Shown piece after piece: positions 34,552-42,956 of a stretch of DNA of 64,000 nt. Every line of letters starts with the position of its first letter. Positions within the stretch are counted from its first letter, which is position 1. The translations under genes were made by a program, and so were the position numbers. The notes beneath the pieces were generated by a model that did no database searches, was not told the DNA's origin, and saw only the letters and a program-made list of their open reading frames with translations. The stretch lies in the NCBI RefSeq assembly GCF_004331645.1, contig NZ_SJSK01000001.1:930001-994000 (forward strand), written 5' to 3'. The stretch is from Pedobacter frigiditerrae. Its GTDB lineage: Bacteria; Bacteroidota; Bacteroidia; Sphingobacteriales; Sphingobacteriaceae.

Positions 34552-35389
34552 TTTTAGCTTCAACAGTATCTACTTTTCCTAAATATTCTCCATCCACTTG
34601 AAAATGCACCTTGTGTTTGGTTGTGATTTTTAAATGGGAAGTTTGAAAACTTTCAATCTTTTTAGGATCCCAAGGCAGTTTGCTTAGCCATATTTTAATG
34701 ATTTCTAATACGGCATATTTTTTTACAATTATTACCTCAAAAAGTTCATCGTCCAGTTCTCCCTCTGGATTAATTTCAAAGCCTGTACCATACTTTTTTG
34801 CATTGGCAACAACAACCATAGCTGCTTTTTGCCTAATTGTTTTTTTATCAATCTTAAACTCCACATCCATTTTACGGTGATACCAGAACGCATGCCATGC
34901 AGCTTTGGCATATGTCCACATTCCTCGTGTTGGCAATTCATCGAATTTTTTAACGATATAGGCATTAAAGCCGATATCTGCCAAATGAATGCATAATTCG
35001 CCATTAATCAACACAGCGTGGATTTGCTTAGGCTTCCCATTAACTGCCAACTCTAAAGCTTCATTTAATTCTAGCGGGATGCCCAATTCTTTAGCCATTC
35101 CGTTTGCAGAACCAGCAGGGATAATCCCGATTGGTGTTTTGGTTTTCAACAAACATTCGGCAACTAGTTTTAAAGTTCCATCGCCACCAACGGCAATAAC
35201 TCTATCTGCATAAGCTTTTTCAATTGCTGATTTTATTTTAGCGAGAGAACAGTTTTCAGGTAATTCATAAATGGCTAATTCTTCTTCTTTCGATTTAAAA
35301 AATGCCTTAATTTCTTTCTTATAGTCTACCTCCTTGTTTCCAGAACCTGGGTTAACAATAAAGAGTATTTTTTGAGTTTTCGCTTTCAC
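34508..35389 (-). CDS. Diacylglycerol kinase family lipid kinase
   Basis: Lipid kinase of the YegS/LCB5/DgkB family, expected to phosphorylate diacylglycerol or a sphingoid-type lipid. Motifs: IVNPGSGNK at 11-19, nucleotide-binding GGDGT at 68-72 and IPAGSANGMAKELG at about 90-103. Length is 293 aa; the start codon is GTG at 35389. It is divergent from the phosphatidate phosphatase-like gene at 35451, with a 61-bp shared control region, so opposite lipid reactions may be co-regulated. Confidence 0.9.
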   Translation of the reverse strand: MKAKTQKILFIVNPGSGNKEVDYKKEIKAFFKSKEEELAIYELPENCSLAKIKSAIEKAYADRVIAVGGDGTLKLVAECLLKTKTPIGIIPAGSANGMAKELGIPLELNEALELAVNGKPKQIHAVLINGELCIHLADIGFNAYIVKKFDELPTRGMWTYAKAAWHAFWYHRKMDVEFKIDKKTIRQKAAMVVVANAKKYGTGFEINPEGELDDELFEVIIVKKYAVLEIIKIWLSKLPWDPKKIESFQTSHLKITTKHKVHFQVDGEYLGKVDTVEAKIIPKAINVIVGPSA

Positions 35390-35450
35390 AGCCGATTAAT
35401 TTATATGTACTTCACAAACAACTGATGCATAACTCTGTTTTAATTATATC

Positions 35451-36425
35451 ATGGATAATGCTACAAGTGTAAAAGTATATCACGGCTATGGCCACACGCA
35501 TAACTTAGTTGTTTATGGTCATGTGTTTAAATTCAAGGCAAAAACAACTCAAAATTTCAGTGATAATCTTTTTGTAAATATTATTCATCTTTTTAAGCTT
35601 TTCGTAGTAAAACCTTCAGCTTTTACTAAAGTGAGGTTGCTATTTTATGACCAAACTGTATATCAAAAGACTGAGTATGATGGGTTCTTCAAGTTTGAAT
35701 GGAAAGCAGAAAATAATGTATCAGCTGGGTGGCATGATGTAAAAGTAGAGGCCTTAAATGAGGCTGATGAAGTAACTTCTACAGGAGAAGGAAAAATATT
35801 TGTACCACACATTACACAATATGCTTTTATTTCTGATATTGATGATACGATAATGGTTTCCCATTCGGCTAAAATTTACAGGAGATTGCGACAGCTTTTT
35901 ATCAAAAATCCTAGAACCAGAAAAACCTTTGCGTCAGTTAGAAAACACTATCAATTATTGGCAAATGCGCATACAGTTATTTCACAACCCAATCCATTCT
36001 TTTATGTATCAAGTAGCGAATGGAATTTGTACGATTATTTGGTAGAACATTTCAGGTTTAATGAACTGCCTGAAGGTGCTTTTTTGTTAAATCAGTTAAA
36101 AAGATGGAAGAGCTTGTTTAAAACTGGAAAAACGGGACATCATGGAAAATTGTTAAGGGTAATGAGAATCATAGATGCTTTTCCGAATCAGAAGTTTGTT
36201 TTTTTTGGCGATAACTCTCAACAAGATCCTGCCATTTATCAAGCCATCGCAGAAAAGCATCCTAAAAATGTTGTGGCAGTATATATTAGAAATGTCAGGA
36301 AATCAAGGCAAGTAGAAACAGAAAATTTATTGGCAAAAATAGAACAACATCAAATAAAAACTTGTTTATTTACACACAGTGATGAGGCAATAGCTCATTC
36401 AAAAAAAATTGGATTAATTACTTAA
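35451..36425 (+). CDS. App1-like phosphatidate phosphatase (DUF2183)
   Basis: HAD-superfamily lipid phosphatase of 324 residues. The N-terminal beta domain (about 1-120) precedes the catalytic DxDxT motif FISDIDDTIM (D129, D131, T133). Downstream come NPFFYVSSSEWNLYDYL and FVFFGDNSQQDPAIY, typical of the App1 C-terminal domain. Yeast App1 dephosphorylates phosphatidic acid to diacylglycerol, the reverse of the kinase encoded next door. No signal peptide is seen. Confidence 0.88.
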   Translation: MDNATSVKVYHGYGHTHNLVVYGHVFKFKAKTTQNFSDNLFVNIIHLFKLFVVKPSAFTKVRLLFYDQTVYQKTEYDGFFKFEWKAENNVSAGWHDVKVEALNEADEVTSTGEGKIFVPHITQYAFISDIDDTIMVSHSAKIYRRLRQLFIKNPRTRKTFASVRKHYQLLANAHTVISQPNPFFYVSSSEWNLYDYLVEHFRFNELPEGAFLLNQLKRWKSLFKTGKTGHHGKLLRVMRIIDAFPNQKFVFFGDNSQQDPAIYQAIAEKHPKNVVAVYIRNVRKSRQVETENLLAKIEQHQIKTCLFTHSDEAIAHSKKIGLIT

Positions 36426-36435
36426 ATATAAAATT

Positions 36436-36834
36436 ATGAAAAAGTTAATATTGATATTGTTTGTAGCATTAGCATTGCAGTCTTGTTCAGAAAAAATGAC
36501 AGCTAACTCTATTAAAAATACGAAGTGGTTATTAAGTGAATGGCCTGGTCAAACTTTACCAATTGGAAAAGAAGGTTCATTAAGTTTTGATACTGAGAAT
36601 AAAATAAGTGGAAAATCTTTTTGCAATGGTTTTGGTGGTAATGCTGTAATCAATGGAAACAATATCAAATTTGAGCAAATTTTCGGTACCATGATGTTTT
36701 GTGAAGAAGTTGGACAGGCAGAAAAATTTTATCTCGATGGATTGAGAGCTGTAAACTCCTATAAAATTGTTGGCGGTAAATTGCAGTTGCTTATTGATGG
36801 AAAAGTAGTAATGATTTTTACAAAGGCTAAATAG
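36436..36834 (+). CDS. META-domain lipoprotein, copy 1
   Basis: 132-residue lipoprotein with a lipobox LALQSC (Cys17) and a META/HslJ-type domain: NTKWLLSEWPGQ, LSFDTENKISGKSFCNGFGG and MMFCEEVGQAEKFYLDGL. HslJ-like proteins are linked to heat and drug tolerance in other bacteria. It lies 10 bp after the App1-like gene and ahead of a second META gene, so it probably belongs to the same unit. Confidence 0.85.
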   Translation: MKKLILILFVALALQSCSEKMTANSIKNTKWLLSEWPGQTLPIGKEGSLSFDTENKISGKSFCNGFGGNAVINGNNIKFEQIFGTMMFCEEVGQAEKFYLDGLRAVNSYKIVGGKLQLLIDGKVVMIFTKAK

Positions 36835-36896
36835 TTCTTAAGAGAGTATATCAGAAACAGAACATTAATAATCTAGCGCTATTTGTGGAGTACGAT

Positions 36897-37295
36897 ATGA
36901 AAAATCTATTTTTTGGAATTATTATTCTTTTATCTTTTCAGTCTTGTTTAACAAGGTTCGATGTGAATGCTTTCACAAAAAATCGTTGGATTCTGAGGAC
37001 TTGGACTGGTAATAAAATTTTACCTGAAAAGGCAGCAAGTTTGAAATTTGAGGCTAATAATAAAATAAGCGGAAAAGCTTTTTGTAATTCGTATGGAGGA
37101 TCTGTAGATATTACACCATTGTCGATTAAATTTTATCAAATCTTTTCAACCAAAATGTATTGCGAAGAATTAAGTGAGTATGAAAGTAAGTTTCTGAAAG
37201 AGTTACAGAAAATTGATTCTGCTAAGATTTTTAGTGGAAAATTGTTTTTATATGCGAAAGGAATAAGAATAATGACCTTTTCTGAACCTCGCTAA
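36897..37295 (+). CDS. META-domain lipoprotein, copy 2
   Basis: 132-residue paralogue of the preceding gene: lipobox LSFQSC, then NRWILRTWTGNKI, LKFEANNKISGKAFCNSYGG and KMYCEELSEYESKFL. ATG 36897 was chosen over a GTG four codons earlier because it gives a proper lipoprotein signal. Its stop overlaps the convergent YccF gene by 4 bp. The duplication is old: motif spacing is the same but most other residues differ. Confidence 0.83.
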   Translation: MKNLFFGIIILLSFQSCLTRFDVNAFTKNRWILRTWTGNKILPEKAASLKFEANNKISGKAFCNSYGGSVDITPLSIKFYQIFSTKMYCEELSEYESKFLKELQKIDSAKIFSGKLFLYAKGIRIMTFSEPR

Positions 37296-37660
37296 CTAAT
37301 CGATTTCCCAAAAGGAGAGAAAGCTAAATTCATCAGCTTAAAATGTTGCAATCCAAAGGGAATTCCCACAATGGTAATGCAAAATAACAAGCCAAAAATA
37401 AGATGAGTTAGTACTATCCAAATTCCTCCAAAAACTAACCAAATGATATTCATAATGGTTGATAGACATCCTATGTTCGATGACGTATCGGTTATCTTAA
37501 CTCCAAAAGGAGCTAAACCTACTATGGCAAATTTAAAGCATTGAATGCCGAATGGAATGCCCACAATAGTTAAGCATAAAACCAATCCGCCAAAAATATA
37601 CTGGAAGAAAATAAATATTCCTCCAAAAATTACCCAAATAATATTGCCAATAAAACTCAT
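37292..37660 (-). CDS. YccF domain inner-membrane protein
   Basis: 122-residue membrane protein with two internally related halves, each with IWVIFGGIFIF- or IWLVFGGIWIV-type helices followed by TIVGIPFGIQCFK or TIVGIPFGLQHFK and an APFG/SPFG motif. This is the YccF (DUF307) pattern. Function is unknown; it is expected to be an inner-membrane protein. Confidence 0.9.
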   Translation of the reverse strand: MSFIGNIIWVIFGGIFIFFQYIFGGLVLCLTIVGIPFGIQCFKFAIVGLAPFGVKITDTSSNIGCLSTIMNIIWLVFGGIWIVLTHLIFGLLFCITIVGIPFGLQHFKLMNLAFSPFGKSIS

Positions 37661-37767
37661 GGTTTTGAGATAGGCAAATTGCTTAATTGTTACATAAAAA
37701 TAGAATTTTAGGTTTTAATAATTACAGGAAATGCGTAATTTGCTGTACACACAAAAAACCTAAAGGA

Positions 37768-38124
37768 ATGAAAAAATTAATTGTTTTTTCGGCTATTGCC
37801 GTATGCCTTGCTTTTTCTGAAGCCAAGGCTCAAACCGTAAACGGAGTTAGATTAAGTGAAATTCGTTCGGAATACATTGAAGTTTCCGAATTCAAGCGTT
37901 ACCTAAGTGAGAAAATTTTGATTAAGCTAGAGTATGGGCAGAAAGTTGTAGACTTTAGAAAAGATGCCGTTATCAAAGATGATGATGGAAAAGACTTAGA
38001 GTTTAATTCTTTAATAGATTGTATTAACAAACTGAAAAGCTATGGTTATGAGCTTTTTCAAGCCTACACTCAAAAGTATGAAGAAAGTAATGCCATAAAG
38101 ATTTACATACTTAAGAAGAAGTAA
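37768..38124 (+). CDS. Small secreted protein, unknown function
   Basis: 118-residue protein starting MKKLIVFSAIAVCLAFSEAKAQ, a clear signal peptide, followed by a mixed alpha/beta region (TVNGVRLSEIRSEYIEVSEF...NKLKSYGYELFQAY). No family is recognised; small secreted proteins of this type are common in Bacteroidota. The frame extends to 37687, but only the ATG at 37768 gives a signal peptide. Confidence 0.7.
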   Translation: MKKLIVFSAIAVCLAFSEAKAQTVNGVRLSEIRSEYIEVSEFKRYLSEKILIKLEYGQKVVDFRKDAVIKDDDGKDLEFNSLIDCINKLKSYGYELFQAYTQKYEESNAIKIYILKKK

Positions 38125-38136
38125 AAATAAAGTTTT

Positions 38137-38193
38137 GTCATTCCGACTTTGGAGTAATCTACTAAATAGATTCTTTGCATTGGTCAGAATGAC
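38137..38193. repeat. GTCAT...ATGAC dispersed inverted repeat
   Basis: GTCATTCCGACTTTGGAG at the left and AATAGATTCTTTGC...GGTCAGAATGAC at the right. It occupies the 74-bp gap between two convergent genes, a common site for this family. Confidence 0.7.
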
Positions 38194-38198
38194 AAACC

Positions 38199-39398
38199 TT
38201 AAATAAAGTCCATAGTTTGAAACTTCTTATTTAAAATCTGTTGGTTATTTACATCCAACCATTTATCTAAAATAGTCCCATAAACTTCCCTAAAATCAAC
38301 CTGATATTTAAGGTCGCCATTTTCTAAATTCGCTAAATCAGGAGCATTATTAATAATCCCTTGTTTTTTCAACTTTCCACCAAATAAGAACATATTATTT
38401 GCCGTTCCGTGGTCTGTTCCATTACTTGCATTTTGCTCAACTCTCCGTCCAAATTCACTAAAAGTTATTACCAAGGTGTCTTCTAATTTATTGTGCGCTT
38501 TAAGGTCATTTAAAAACGCTGAAATACCTTCTGCATATTGCTTTAGTAAATTGCCTTGTTGTTGTACTTGGTTTACGTGCGTATCAAATCCGCTAAGCGA
38601 AACATAATAGACCTTAGTTTTTAAACCTGATGAAATAAATTTAGAAACTGTTTTTAGTTGGTTAGAAAAGCCAGTATTTGGATAAGTTGCCTTGCTCTCA
38701 TAAATTTTAGAAGTCTGCTGAATATAATTAGCAGAAGATGATGTTTCAATCATCGTTTTATATAAATAGCCTAAATTGTTTTCATCTAAATGGTCTTTGC
38801 TACTATTTATCATTTGTTTAAAAAAAGCTTCGTTAGTATTTCTAAATAAAGTGTTCGGGTCTTTTAAAGCAATTCCTTTTTTAGTACCACCTTTTAAAGC
38901 TAAAGACAAACTGTCATCAACCTCAATGGCGGTGTAAGGAAATTTACAGGTCTCACAATTCGAATCTAAATATCTTCCAATCCATCCGGTAGACAAATAC
39001 TGATTGCTATCACTTCCTGTTTGCCAAATATCCATTGACCGAAAGTGGGAGCGGTCTGGGTTTGGGTAACCAACATCGTTAATCAAAGTCATCCAACCTT
39101 GGTCGTAAATTTCACGCAATGCCGCCAAATTTGGGTTGAGACCTTGCATATCGTTCAATTTAATTACTTCTTCTGGTTTTATGGCGATGTTTTTTCTTTT
39201 CTGATAATATAAATCGTTTCCAAAAGGCACAACGGTATTTAAACCATCATTACCACCCGAAAGCTGTATAACCACTAAGTTTTTATACTGACTTAATTCA
39301 TCCAATGCCAAAGCCTCAAAAGGTTTCATAAATGCAGGCACAAAAAAAGTCCCGGCGGCTGTAAAGGCAGAATTTCTCAAAAAATCTCTTCTTTTCAT
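38199..39398 (-). CDS. DUF1501 protein with Tat-type signal
   Basis: 399-residue secreted protein. Starting at ATG 39398 gives MKRRDFLRNSAFTAAGTFF, a twin-arginine signal. The mature protein has the DUF1501 sulfatase-like fold (VVIQLSGGNDGLNTVVPF; GYPNPDRSHFRSMDIWQTG; TFSEFGRRVEQNASNGTDHG). It is paired with a DUF1800 gene 80 bp upstream in the same direction, the usual arrangement for these families, so the products probably work together. Function is uncertain. Confidence 0.88.
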   Translation of the reverse strand: MKRRDFLRNSAFTAAGTFFVPAFMKPFEALALDELSQYKNLVVIQLSGGNDGLNTVVPFGNDLYYQKRKNIAIKPEEVIKLNDMQGLNPNLAALREIYDQGWMTLINDVGYPNPDRSHFRSMDIWQTGSDSNQYLSTGWIGRYLDSNCETCKFPYTAIEVDDSLSLALKGGTKKGIALKDPNTLFRNTNEAFFKQMINSSKDHLDENNLGYLYKTMIETSSSANYIQQTSKIYESKATYPNTGFSNQLKTVSKFISSGLKTKVYYVSLSGFDTHVNQVQQQGNLLKQYAEGISAFLNDLKAHNKLEDTLVITFSEFGRRVEQNASNGTDHGTANNMFLFGGKLKKQGIINNAPDLANLENGDLKYQVDFREVYGTILDKWLDVNNQQILNKKFQTMDFI

Positions 39399-39478
39399 CT
39401 TCTTTCTTTTTAGTGAAAAATGGTCTTTCGTTGTTCGTTTATCGTTGTTTAAACGAGAAATGCAAAACAAATAACGGT

Positions 39479-40909
39479 TTAGCAGAGCTGATATTCTGGC
39501 AAACTCGTTACTTCAATCGCTGTGCTTTTTAAACCTTGATTGTTAGCCACCATATCTACAATTTTCTGGTTTAAGTTTGGCTGCAATAAAAACTTCGCTA
39601 AGTCTAATGGTTTAATGTCTTTCGGCAATCCAGTTAAAAACTTAGGCCAATCACTTTGCGCATCAACGTAAGATTTTGGCTTAGGTTTGGCATTTGCTGG
39701 TTTGTTCAAGGCAATTACAGCTTCATCTTCTGGGTCGGCTTTACCACTAAAATCTATCTGTCCATCGTTTAAAACTAGGGATGGAATTTTCATCCTTAAC
39801 ATTAACGAAGAACTATCTATCCAACTTTTCCCTCCCGGCCAACCAGCAACATTTGGTGGATTAAATAAATACTGACCCAAACTACTTTGCAACTGAATAA
39901 GAACTTGTGGCTTGTTATAAGTCACATAAAATTCCCTACTTAAATTCACTAAGAATTCGGCAGGCGATTTAATCTTTGTGCCCACATTTGGTGCTGCATA
40001 AAACCAATCAGCAGTAAACATTTTTTTAAGCACAGCTGATATATCATAATTCTGAGCCTGAAAGTGATTAGCCAACTCTTTTACGTGAGCTTCATTAGCT
40101 GTTTCGTTAACGAAGAAAATATATAATTTACGAGAGATGAATGTTGCTGTTTTCGGATTTTCTAATATGATATCGATAATGGATTCTCCATCGAAATTCC
40201 CTGTTTTGCCAAAAAATGTTTTGTTGCCTTCATCATGATAAGTTGGTCTTAATTGAAATTTTCCATCCTTATCATAAGTCCATCCTGTAAAGGAGCGGGC
40301 GGATTCCTTTATGTCTTGCTCAGTATAATTGCCAATTCCCAAAGTAAAAAGTTCCATCAACTCACGGGCAAAATTCTCGTTTGGCCTGCCTTTTCTATTT
40401 TGTTGGTTATTTAAGTATTGTAGCATCGCTGGAGATTTAGATACCTCAACCAACAACGTTCTAAAACTGCCAAGCGCATATTTCCTTTGAATGTTATTAA
40501 GTTGTTGCGCAAACATTGGGTTGTTAGAACGGCAAGCGAAATGCCCATGCCAAAATAAGGTCATTTTCTCTCTAAGCGGGGCTGATGTTTTAATTAACCG
40601 CATTAACCAATCAATATTTAACGTTCTGCTTCGCTCGTTCTGAATTCTTGTGATCTCTTGCCGTTGGTCTTTCTCTTCCTGCGTCAACTCTTTTTTACCA
40701 CCTAGCAGAACTTGTAAAGCCATTTGTTGGCGCATCTCATTTTCATCAACACTTTTTAGATCTTCAACTATTGTAGATTTTTTAAAAAGTTCGTCGACTA
40801 CTTTATTGATGTTTTTTTTACTTAAAGCTTCAAGATTAGGGTAGGAGATTCCAAATGCTGCTCTGCTATATAAATGCTTAACGGAGATGAAGTTATCTTT
40901 TCTTTCCAT
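39479..40909 (-). CDS. DUF1800 domain protein
   Basis: 476-residue protein with the DUF1800 signature: HLYSRAAFGISY near the start, TLFWHGHFAC, NENFARELMELFTLGIGNYTE, ARSFTGW, and PPNVAGWPGGKSWI near the C-terminal third. No signal peptide is apparent at the chosen ATG. It is co-oriented with the DUF1501 gene. The pair is widespread in Bacteroidota and Planctomycetes and is thought to be exported, but the activity is unknown. Confidence 0.88.
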   Translation of the reverse strand: MERKDNFISVKHLYSRAAFGISYPNLEALSKKNINKVVDELFKKSTIVEDLKSVDENEMRQQMALQVLLGGKKELTQEEKDQRQEITRIQNERSRTLNIDWLMRLIKTSAPLREKMTLFWHGHFACRSNNPMFAQQLNNIQRKYALGSFRTLLVEVSKSPAMLQYLNNQQNRKGRPNENFARELMELFTLGIGNYTEQDIKESARSFTGWTYDKDGKFQLRPTYHDEGNKTFFGKTGNFDGESIIDIILENPKTATFISRKLYIFFVNETANEAHVKELANHFQAQNYDISAVLKKMFTADWFYAAPNVGTKIKSPAEFLVNLSREFYVTYNKPQVLIQLQSSLGQYLFNPPNVAGWPGGKSWIDSSSLMLRMKIPSLVLNDGQIDFSGKADPEDEAVIALNKPANAKPKPKSYVDAQSDWPKFLTGLPKDIKPLDLAKFLLQPNLNQKIVDMVANNQGLKSTAIEVTSLPEYQLC

Positions 40910-40984
40910 GGCAATAAGATTTGTTAATCGGACAATTATTAAACGTTCGGGTTTAGCTATTGTTTTGTTTACTATAATTGCATC

Positions 40985-41617
40985 ATGGTTTTTAGACTGC
41001 TAGATGATGAACTCATTTTTCCTGATACTGCATTGGCAGAGCCTGATGGTTTACTTGCCATTGGTGGAGACTTGAGCATCGAAAGATTGTTGTTAGCTTA
41101 TCAAAGTGGTATTTTCCCTTGGTTTAGTGAAGATGACCCCATTCTATGGTATGCACCACATGAGCGATGTGTGATTTTTCCTGATAGCGTTAAAATCAGT
41201 AAAAGTATGCGGAAAATATTACAGTCAAATGTTTTTGAAGTAACAGAAAATAAGGCATTTGAACGAGTAATTGAACATTGCGCTAAAATACCAAGAGTTG
41301 GTCAAGATGGCACTTGGATAACCAACGAAATGCAACAAGCCTACATTAAGCTCCACGAAAAAGGTTTAGCTCACAGTGTAGAAGTTTGGCAAAACAATGA
41401 ATTAGTTGGAGGACTGTATGGCGTTAAAATCAATAAGGTTTTCTGTGGTGAAAGTATGTTTAGCTTGGTAAGTAATGCTTCAAAAACAGCATTGATTCAC
41501 TTAACAAAAACGATGGGATTTGAATTGATAGATTGCCAATTACCAAACGACCACTTAATGAGTTTAGGAGCAGGAATGATAAGTAGGGAAGAATATTTAA
41601 GGATGCTAAACTCCTAG
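40985..41617 (+). CDS. aat: Leucyl/phenylalanyl-tRNA-protein transferase
   Basis: Transfers Leu or Phe from aminoacyl-tRNA to N-terminal Arg/Lys of proteins, marking them for ClpS/ClpAP. Family motifs are present: FPDTALAEPDGLLAIGGDLS, LLAYQSGIFPWF, LWYAPHERCVIFP, TWITNEMQQAYIKLHEKGLAHSVEVW and FCGESMFS. Length is 210 aa, normal for the family. It is divergent from DUF1800 and overlaps the convergent secreted-protein gene by 4 bp. Confidence 0.95.
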   Translation: MVFRLLDDELIFPDTALAEPDGLLAIGGDLSIERLLLAYQSGIFPWFSEDDPILWYAPHERCVIFPDSVKISKSMRKILQSNVFEVTENKAFERVIEHCAKIPRVGQDGTWITNEMQQAYIKLHEKGLAHSVEVWQNNELVGGLYGVKINKVFCGESMFSLVSNASKTALIHLTKTMGFELIDCQLPNDHLMSLGAGMISREEYLRMLNS

Positions 41618-42273
41618 GGATTAATCTCCGCTACTTGGTCCTTGTCCATCCCAGGTTTTATAAGTGGCGAATAAAGTTTAGAAATGATGTGACTATCAAA
41701 AGCATCAATCTTTGTAATTCTATTGTTCTTCTCGTAAAAAACGCTTGTTGTCAAAATTTTAGTTTTTTGAAAAAAGCCCAGGGATTTAACAATATTCTTA
41801 ATAACAGATGATTTTACAGCAGCTTTATCGGTGTAGTTATCATCTAATAATAAAGTCTCTGCTTTAGTAATTTCAGATTTGTTGTTAGACCTAAATAAAG
41901 TTGCACCATAACCATTCAAATATTTCTGAAATCCTTTAGATAACCTAGCTTGGTCTACTTCTTTTTTGCCAACTACAATAATGTAATTTACTTCATCATC
42001 ATTTGTAGTTTTTGAAATATCTAAGTTGGTTAATCTTTTTACTTGACTAAAAGTGCTGTCGATTTCCTTTAAAATGTAGTTATCTGCGTTACCATAAACC
42101 TTGTACTTAATTGGCGCTACCCATTTATGTATCAATTCATAATCGCCAGCTTGCTTTCTAGTAAAAGCTACTTCATTAAAAATGAATTTTTCTTCAGACG
42201 TTAATTTTTGAGCATAAGTATCAGTGCCTATTGCGATAAGAAGTAGTATTATGGATTTTAGTTTTAAGGTCAT
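41614..42273 (-). CDS. Secreted DUF2927-like protein, copy 1
   Basis: 219-residue protein with signal peptide MTLKLKSIILLLIAIGTDTYA. The mature part resembles DUF2927 proteins: KWVAPIKYKVYG, VNYIIVVGKKE, a block DDNYTDKAAVKSSVIKNIVKSLG where others have a zinc-protease-like E..Q site, and ITKIDAFDSHIISKLYSPLIKPGM at the end. The usual acidic/His active-site positions are not evident, so it may be inactive. It is a tandem paralogue of the next gene, 12 bp apart. Confidence 0.65.
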   Translation of the reverse strand: MTLKLKSIILLLIAIGTDTYAQKLTSEEKFIFNEVAFTRKQAGDYELIHKWVAPIKYKVYGNADNYILKEIDSTFSQVKRLTNLDISKTTNDDEVNYIIVVGKKEVDQARLSKGFQKYLNGYGATLFRSNNKSEITKAETLLLDDNYTDKAAVKSSVIKNIVKSLGFFQKTKILTTSVFYEKNNRITKIDAFDSHIISKLYSPLIKPGMDKDQVAEINP

Positions 42274-42285
42274 TTGATAACAAAT

Positions 42286-42945
42286 TTAGAAGCCAAACAT
42301 CTTATCAAGCTGGTCTTTCTCCATTCCTGCTTTTACGAAACTTGAGTAAAAGAAAGAAATAATATGTCCATCAAACTTATCAATTTTAATTGCATTGTTT
42401 CTTTGGGCATAAAATAGGCTATAAGGTGCCTCTTCAGATTTTCTAAAGAAGCCAAAAGATTTAAGAATCATTCTCTTCAAAGAATACTTAATATCTGCCT
42501 TAGTTTCACTATCAGCTACAATAAAAAGGTTTTCTACTTTAATAATCTCTAATTTATCATTTGTTTTATGGTTGAAATTGCCATTATATTTCATAACGCT
42601 TCCACTTGGAGTAGATATGTTTTTAGCTTTATCTTCTTTTCCTAGATTAATAATCAAATTAGCTTCTTCATTACTTACTGCTTTCTTAATATCTAAAGAA
42701 GTTAATTTCTTAATTTCACTAAAAGTTGTATCTATTTCTTTAGTTATAAACTCTGAAGGGGAATTATTTATCTGATATCGTATTGGCCCGGCCCACTTGG
42801 AGATAACTTTTTTGCCATTTATTGGAGAAGTTATATAGGCAACATCATCAAACACTAATTTCTCAGAATAGTTGATGGTTTGTGAGAATGATGATAGGCC
42901 TATTAGCAAAAGGCATATCAAAAACGGATTAAATTTGAGAGACAT
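42286..42945 (-). CDS. Secreted DUF2927-like protein, copy 2
   Basis: 219-residue paralogue with signal peptide MSLKFNPFLICLLLIGLSSFS and colinear blocks: KWAGPIRYQIN, ANLIINLGKED, DSETKADIKYSLKRMILKSFG and IKIDKFDGHIISFFYSSFVKAGM. The same length and the same 12-bp spacing to its neighbours indicate tandem duplication. It lies 11 bp downstream of the SNF2 helicase gene and is probably co-transcribed with it, although a functional link is not obvious. Confidence 0.65.
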   Translation of the reverse strand: MSLKFNPFLICLLLIGLSSFSQTINYSEKLVFDDVAYITSPINGKKVISKWAGPIRYQINNSPSEFITKEIDTTFSEIKKLTSLDIKKAVSNEEANLIINLGKEDKAKNISTPSGSVMKYNGNFNHKTNDKLEIIKVENLFIVADSETKADIKYSLKRMILKSFGFFRKSEEAPYSLFYAQRNNAIKIDKFDGHIISFFYSSFVKAGMEKDQLDKMFGF

Positions 42946-42956
42946 ACATTATTATA

